A stretch of 39,060 nt of DNA, taken from positions 1 through 39,060 of the forward strand of contig CALGPK010000016.1 of assembly GCA_937960415.1 (NCBI GenBank), written 5' to 3'. A program made the position numbers and the translations under genes. Position 1 is the stretch's first letter; each line of letters begins with the position of its first letter. Origin of the DNA: an uncultured Bacteroidales bacterium (GTDB taxonomy: Bacteria; Bacteroidota; Bacteroidia; Bacteroidales; GWA2-32-17). The notes beneath the pieces were generated by a model. It saw only the letters and a list, made by a program, of their open reading frames with translations, did no database searches and was not told the origin of the DNA. Positions 24,563-33,500 of the stretch are shown in pieces.

Positions 24563-27500
24563 ATGAGTTTTTTTAAAATATTTATTATCATTTTAAGCCT
24601 CCTACTTGTTGAATCTGCATTTTCTCAGAAAAAGCAGAGTGTTTCACAAGGTAAGTGGGTTCAATCCGATAGCATCCAAATAACAGAAAATCCTACAACA
24701 AGAGGTTCATTTACCGTTAGTGTAACATCAACCAATGTAAGTTGTTATGGCAGGTGCGATGGTACTATTACCGTTTCTATTTCTGGAAATCCTACCTATC
24801 CTGTTCAAATTCGATTGACATTACCTCCCGATCAAGGAGGTGGCTTTGTTTTTTACAACAATTTACAAGCAAGTGATTTTCCATTTACTATTACCAACTT
24901 ATGTGGTTCTCCTTCACCTTATGCTATTCGAATTAGGGATAATGATGGATCCACCGTTTTTGTAAATAATATTTATGTTCTTGCACCGGCTGAAATGTCA
25001 ATCGAAGAAGGCGATTATGCCATAATGGACGAAACCTGTGCAGGCAATTGCGATGGCTCGGTTGAAATTTATTTTGTATCGAATGCTCAAGGAAACACAT
25101 ATTACTCATGGTCTTCGGGTGAAAACACAGCAAACATATACAACAAATGTGCTGGCACTTACACGGTTACTGTAACCGATGATATGAATTGTACCAAAGC
25201 ATTTCCCTTCGACATAGTTGCCCCACCGCTACTCCAAATCGATTCCATAAAATTTACCCCTGTGTTTTGCCAGGGAGGAAGTGGGTCGCTTACTGTATAC
25301 GTATCTGGTGGAAATCAACCATATGCATATAATATAGGCTCAGGTTATCAAATAAATCCTACTTTTAATAATCTGGGAGCAGGAACATATACGGTTACCG
25401 TTTTGGATGCAAACAATTGTACTACTGTTTCAAATCCTATTACTATTGAGGAAAATCCTGCTCTAATATTAAATGAAACACATCAAAATGTGCTATGTTC
25501 AGGTGAGTCCACTGGTTCTATTGATTTAACTGTTAGTGGCGGAACCCCATTATATTCTTATTACTGGCAAGGTCCCGGAGGATATGAAGCTTTTACAGAA
25601 GACATTACTAATTTAATCATCGGTACTTATATTGTAACTGTAACCGATGCAAACAATTGTACTGGCACATTATCTGTCGAAATAACCAGTCCGAATATCA
25701 TTACCATTTCAGAAACTCACACCAATGTAAGCTGCTATGGTGGCAATAACGGAAGTATTACACTAACTGTTGTAGGCGGTACTGCACCATACACATATCA
25801 ATGGAATGGACCTTCGTGCCCATGCCCAAATACACCCAATTTGACCAACTTGCAAGCAGGAACATACAACGTTACGGTTACAGACGGCAACAATTGTACA
25901 GCTACATCAAGCATTGTAATAACTCAACCTAATGAAATTACCATTACAGGCAATATTACCAGTATCAATTGCTATGGCGAATGTACTGGAACCATAACCT
26001 TAACCGTAAACGGTGGTACTCCTCCTTATTCATACAACTGGACTGGACCCAGTTGCCCTTGTTTTGGTCCAAACTTATCCAACCTGTGTGCCGGATTTTA
26101 TAATGTTACTATTACCGACAATAATTCTTGTACACGTGTACGAACTTTTCAGATTATTCAACCTCCCGATATTCAAATTAATGCATTCGTTCAAAATCCT
26201 ACTTGCGATGGAGCTTGCAATGGGTTCATTAATTTAAATGTTAATGGCGGAACTCCCCCTTTTACTTTTGAATGGAGCCATGGACCTCATACACAAAATG
26301 TAAACAATTTGTGTGCTGGCACATATACGGTAACCGTTACCGATTCGCGAAATTGTAAAAAAACCAGAACATTTAATTTAGTTAATCCTCCTGGTATGAA
26401 TTTAACGGAAACCCACACCAATGTTACCTGCTATGGTGGTAATAATGGAAGCATTGATTTAACTGTAGGTGGAACTTATACCCTTCCGTTATCTTATAAC
26501 TGGCAGGGACCCAATGGTTTTACCAGCTCAAATGAAGATATAACCAATCTTATAGCGGGTAACTATTCCGTAACAGTTACTGACGCTAACAATTGTAGTA
26601 AAACTCTTTCTGTTGTTATTTCAGAGTTATCAAATATTACCATTTCTGCCTCTATTATTCATGTATCTTGCAATGGGTCAAATGATGGTTCTATTAATAT
26701 TACTGTAACCAATGGTGTTTCTCCTTATTCTTATCAATGGCTGGGACCGGGTAGTTTTTCTTCTAATAATGAAGATATTACTGGATTAGCACAGGGTACT
26801 TATTACTTAACAGTTACAGATAATTTAAATTGTCAAAAAGATACCTTTTTTGAAATAACACAACCTTATCCTATTCAGATTTCTCATACTCAACAGAATG
26901 TATCTTGTTTTGGTTTATCGAATGGTTCTATCGATTTAACTGTAACAGACGGCAATCCACCTTATTCTTATTCATGGACAGGACCGAGTTGTCCTTGCGG
27001 AAATATTGAAGATATCTCAAACCTTTTAGCAGGTGTCTATAACGTTACCGTTACCGATAATGTCAATTGTACCGAAACGTATTCTGTTACCATTACACAA
27101 CCAGCGTCTTTAAATATTTCTTCTTCTCATACAAATGTTTCATGCTCTGGTGGTAATGATGGAACTATTACTCTTACCGTAATCGGAGGAACAGGTCCTT
27201 ACAATTATACTTGGAGCGGACCTTCGTGCCCATGTCCCAATGCACCCAATCTAACCAATTTACAAGCAGGAACATATAACGTTACAGTTACCGACCAGAA
27301 CAACTGTACTATAACTACCAGTGTTATCATTACACAACCCGCTGCAGCATTGAGCATCTCGACTACACAAACCAACGTCTCGTGTTTCGGTGGTAATAAC
27401 GGAAGCATTTCCCTTTTCGCCAACGGAGGTACACCGCCATACAACTACTCTTGGACTGGACCATCGTGCCCATGCCCTAATACACCCAATTTGACCAACT

Positions 27501-30500
27501 TGGAAGCAGGAATATACAACGTTACCGTTACCGACCAGAACAACTGTACCAGTACTACCAGCGTTACCATTACACAACCATCCGATATTAATGTTATTTC
27601 CAATACAACCAATGTTACTTGTTATGGACAATGCAACGGTTCCATACAACTAACTGTTGTAGGAGGAATATTGCCATACACTTATAATTGGTCTGGCCCA
27701 AGTTGTCCTTGCAATGGAACGAACTTAACAAATCTATGTGCTGGGAATTATTTACTCACCATAACCGACGGAAATGGTTGCAGCAAGACATTTTCATACA
27801 ATATTACGCAACCTACACAGCTCATAGCCGACATTTCTTCTCAAACCAACATGCAATGTGGAGGTAGTTGTAATGGAACTGCTACCGTAACTGCTTCGGG
27901 TGGCAACCCCAACTATACGTATGCGTGGAGCAATGGTCAAAATACCTCAACCGCAACAGGATTATGTGCAGGTTGGGTTTATGTAACGGTAACCGATTCT
28001 AATAACTGTTCGGCAAAAGATTCTACAGAAATATTATCTCCTCCTTTATTATCTGCCGAAGTTACAGATTCAATAATGTCGTGCGGAAGTTTTCCGACTA
28101 TCGTTGCGGGCATGACGTTTTTACCCGATGGCACAGGCACTTCTTATCAAACAACAATAACACAAATAGATTTTGACCCAAATCAAACCATCACTTCGCC
28201 CAACGATATTACATCCATTTGTTTAAATATGGAACACTCGTGGCTGGGTGATTTGCAAATTCGTCTTATTTGTCCAAACGGTCAAAGCGTTATTTTAAAA
28301 CAATATCCCGGTGGCGGAGGCACATATCTTGGAGAACCTGTATCATGGGGATTTCCCGATCAAAATAGTAGCAATACTACACCCGGAAACGGTTACGACT
28401 ATTGTTTTGTTCCTGGCGGCGCCATGTTTGGCACTATGGTTGCAACAGCAAATACCTACACCTATTCATATATAGACAATGCTGGCAATCCACATAATAA
28501 TCGTTTTTACTTACCTGCCGGAACATACACTCCTTTTCAATCGTTTAATAATTTGGTAGGCTGCCCATTAAATGGCAACTGGACAATTGAAGTTACCGAC
28601 CACCTTGCCATGGATAATGGCTATATTTTTTCGTGGTTAATTAATTTTGCACCACATACTTATCCTTCGCAATTTTGCAATGGTGCTGCAACATTAACTG
28701 TAAATGGCGGAGAACCACCATTTACATATTACTGGTCGAATGGTGCAACATCACAAAATCTATCGAATGTATGTAGTGGAACTTACTGCGTTACTGTAAC
28801 AGATGCCAATAATTGCACTGCAACCGACTGTGTAACGATACTTGATGCGAATCTTTCTATCGATTCTATTACAAAAGTAGATGCATCGTGTAATGGTATA
28901 TGTAATGGTTCCGCAACAGTTTATTATTCTATTAGCGCAGGAGCTGTTAATTTCTTATGGTCAAATAATGCTACATCCCAAACCATTTCAAACCTTTGTC
29001 CTGGAACTTATTATGTTACTGTTTCAACACCTAACGGTTGTACCGATGTAGATTCTATTATAATAACAAGCTCGTACGCGTTACAGGTACAATCAACTAT
29101 CGTTAATCCATTGTTGTGCTTCGGTGATTGCAATGGTTCTGCTACCATCACCGTACAAAATGGACAAGCACCTTATACTTATCTTTGGTCGCCCAATAGC
29201 GGAGATACAGGACCTAGCATCACAGATAAATGTGCAGGAACCTACCACGTTACTGTAAGCGATGCAAATGGTTGTACTGCAACAGAAGTAGTAATAATCA
29301 ATCAACCTCCTATTTTACAGATAGATTCTATAAAATATACCCATGTACAACCATGTGCGGGCAATAATAATGGCACTTTGACCATTTATGTCAGTGGTGG
29401 TTCTCCTAATTATCTGTATAATATAGGTTCAGGTAATCAGGCATCTAATCAATTTATTAATCTTGCTGCTGGTGTTTATACGCCTACCATAACCGATGCT
29501 AATGGTTGTACCATTATAGGAAATCCTGTAACTATAACAGAACCCCCTGTTTTATTTATAACCTCAATCGATGTAACTAACGTAACTCCATGTTTTGGCA
29601 GCGCGAATGGAAGTATTACTGTTAATGTTATCGGTGGCGTTCCTTTTTATCAGTACAATATAGGAACAGGCAATCAAACCAGTAATTATTTTAATGGTCT
29701 CTCGGGAGGAACATATCATGTAACAGTTACCGATCAATTAGGATGTACTATTGTTGCAAGTAACATTATCGTAACAGAACCACTACCACTAACCTTAGAT
29801 TTGGTTCAAAAAACAGATGTAGCTTGTAACAATTCATGCACTGGTATTTTGCAGGTTACTGCCAATGGAGGATTAGCTCCTTATACCTATACATGGAACC
29901 CAAATTTAGGTAATGGTAATTCGTTTAATAATTTATGTGCAGGATGGTATTTTGTAACCGTTACCGATCAGTTGGGATGTACCGCGACTAATCAATTTGA
30001 GATTACCGATACATCCAATTTGAATATTACTATTGTATCCATTCAAGACCCATTGTGCAATGGTAATTGTAATGGTTCGGTAGAAGTTGCTGCTTCAGGA
30101 GGTTCTCCCCCCTATAGCTTTAGTTGGGACAATAGTTTACCGCCCTCAGCTACTCAAACAAATTTATGTGCAGGAACTTATATGGTTACGGTTACAGACG
30201 ACAATTTATGTTCGAGAAGTTTGCCCATTACATTAACAGATCCACCAGTATTAAATGATTCTATTAAGCAAGTTTCTGATATCCTTTGTGCAGGAAGTTG
30301 TACGGGATCTATTACTGCTTACCCTTATGGCGGTACAGGTTTGTATGCTTATATCTGGGACGATCCACTCAATAGCAATACTCAAAACATTTCAAATTTA
30401 TGTGCAGGATGGTATAGAGTAACCATAACCGATAGTAATGGATGTGTAAAAAAAGATTCTTTAGAGTTATTAGAACCCGATTTCATTAATATCAATCTTA

Positions 30501-33500
30501 ATGTAATATCAGGTATATCCTGTTATGGTTTGTGTGATGCAAGTGTTGAAGCAATAATAAATGGTGGTATAGCACCTTATTCTATACAATGGTCAAGTGG
30601 TTTTTCCTTAAATCCTGTTACTAATTTATGTTCAGGTATGCTTTATATTACTGTTACCGATAACAATTTGTGTCAGAAGATAGACTCCATTTATATAAGT
30701 GAACCCGATAGCATACAAATTTCCTTTATCAATGTAACACAAGTAAATTGTAATGGCGATTGTTCTGGTCAGGCTACTGTTCAAGTAAATGGTGGAATCC
30801 CCAATTATACTTATCAATGGTCAGCTTCTGCTGGAAATCAAAACACTCAAACGGCAACTTCTTTGTGTGGAGGGATTCATTTTGTTACCGTTACCGATGC
30901 CAATAATTGTACCAATAGTTATTATGTTAATATAGAAGACACGTCAAATTTAACTTTACAAATTGACTCATTGCGAAATCCGCTTTGTTTTGGCTCGTGC
31001 GATGCATATATTTTTGTATCTGCTCAGGGAGGTTTCCCTCCATACACTTATGTTTGGAGCGGAAGCTTACCTTCTCAGAACTATCAAGAAAATCTTTGTG
31101 CCGGTACTTATACAGTTACGGTTGTAGATGATAGTCTGTGCATGAATGCTTTATTAATTGAATTAAACAATCCTCCAGTTTTAAACGATTCTATTGTAAT
31201 AGATCAAAATATTCGTTGCAATGGTTTATGCAATGGAATAATTACAGCTCACCCTTATGGTGGTTCTCCACCTTATACGTATCAATGGTCTAATGGAGAA
31301 TGGGCACAACAAATACAAAATGTATGTGCCGGCTGGTATAAGGTAACTATAACCGATTTTAATGGTTGTACTAAAATAGATTCCATCTTACTTAACGAAC
31401 CTAATCCTCTTCTTGGATCGTTTACTGTTAATTCGCCTATAACCTGCTATGGGTTATGTAATGGTAATGCAACCATTAACATAATGGGAGGCACACCTGA
31501 TTATACTTATTCATGGTCGAATGGAGAAACTACAAATCCAGCAGTCGCACTTTGTGGAGGACTAACTTTTATAACAGTTACCGATCAAAATGGTTGTACA
31601 TTTATTTCTAACATAGATATGACTCAACCCGATAGTCTCTCACTTACATTATCATCTACGGTTGTTTCTTGTAGTGGAAATTGTACGGGTACCGCTACTG
31701 TTTTTGTTGTAGGGGGAACACCACCTTATACTTATTTATGGGATGCTGCGGCGGGCAATCAGTTAACTTCTACTGCTGTTTCGTTGTGCAGTGGATTATA
31801 TTTTGTTACTGTTTCTGATTTATATAATTGCACCATCGTAGGTTCTGTATCAGTTCAAGATACATCAAACTTACAGGTTCATATTATACAACAGATTAAT
31901 CCATTATGCAATGGTCAATGCAACGGTTTTATAGAAGTTTCAGGTATAGGCGGTTATCCCCCCTATTCTTATAGCTGGGATAACGGATCTAACTCTAACA
32001 TAATCAGCAATCTATGTGAAGGGAGTTATACCGTTACAGTTACGGATGATAGTTTATGTAAACGTTGGCTAACCATAGATTTGATAAATCCTCAGCCGCT
32101 ACAGGATTCTATTATAGTATTACAACCTATCTCCTGTTTTGGACTCTGTAATGGTTCTGTAGCAGTATATCCTTATGGGGGAACTCCTCCTTATGCTTAC
32201 CAGTGGGATGATCCTTTGCTTTCGTCGAATGATACTATTGAATGGTTATGTGCAGGCACTTATCATGTAACTATTACCGATAATAACAATTGTACTATTG
32301 TTGATTCCATTTCTTTATCCAATCCACCTATATTAAATATTTCTGTTTCAATAGTTCAGCCTGTAAATTGCTATGGAAGTTGCGATGGTATGGCAGAAGT
32401 TACTATTACAGGAGGCTCACCGCCTTATACTATTAACTGGTCAAACGGAGATTTCTTATTACAGGCCGATAGTTTATGTGCAGGTTGGGTTTATGTTACA
32501 GTAACCGATGCCAATCTTTGTCAGGTAATTGATTCGATTCAATTTATGCAACCTGATTCTATAGTACTAGATTTTGTAACTACAGCGGCATCGTGTGGTG
32601 GAAATAATGGTACAGCAACAGTTATAGCAAGCGGTGGCATATCGCCTTATACTTACCAATGGGATTCAAATGCTCATAATCAAACAACGCAAACTGCTAA
32701 TTCATTGAGTGTAAATATTTATTTCCTAACAGTAACAGACAATAATGGTTGTACTGTTGTTGGTAATGTTGCTATAATTGATACATCAAATCTAAATATA
32801 AACCTTATAAACATTCACCATATAACCTGTGCTGGAAGTTGTGATGGTAGTGCAACGGTTTCTGTTTCAGGCGGATATCCACCTTATACTTATCTATGGA
32901 GTACGGTACCACCTCAAAATGATTCTATTGCAAATAATTTATGCGTAGGCTTATATTTTGTAACTGTTGTAGACGATAGCCTGTGTTCAAGAGTGGGAAT
33001 GGTTGAAATAGACAGCTCACAAATTTTAATGGTTCAAGATTCGTTGAGACCTATATCTTGTCCCGGATTATGCGATGGATCTATTATCTTAATCCCTTCG
33101 GGAGGCACACCTCCTTATGTAAGCTATGAATGGTCTGTATCTGGACAAAATGATTCTATTATTACCAATCTTTGCCCGGGAATATACCATTATACCGTTA
33201 CCGATGCTAATGGTTGTAAGGTTAGTGATAGTGTAGTTGTTGTAGATCCCGGACAAATGGTGGTTAATATAGAAATCTTACAAGCGATAACCTGTAATGG
33301 TTTGTGCAATGGTATATTAGGAGTTATTGTTCAAGGTGCATTAGGTCCATATCAATATCTCTGGTCAAACAATAGTCAGGATTCCATGTTAACAGATTTA
33401 TGCAGCGGACAGTATTCGGTTACTGTTACCGGAATAGGCGGTTGTTCAGAAACAGCGATTTTAACGTTACCTGAACCATCACCTTTACAGATTCAATATA

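Noticed and set aside
27260-27649. Open frame of 129 codons on the minus strand inside the giant adhesin
   Set aside because: It is antisense to the SprB array and owes its length to the biased codons there; other minus-strand frames in the array are of the same kind. No protein features were recognised.
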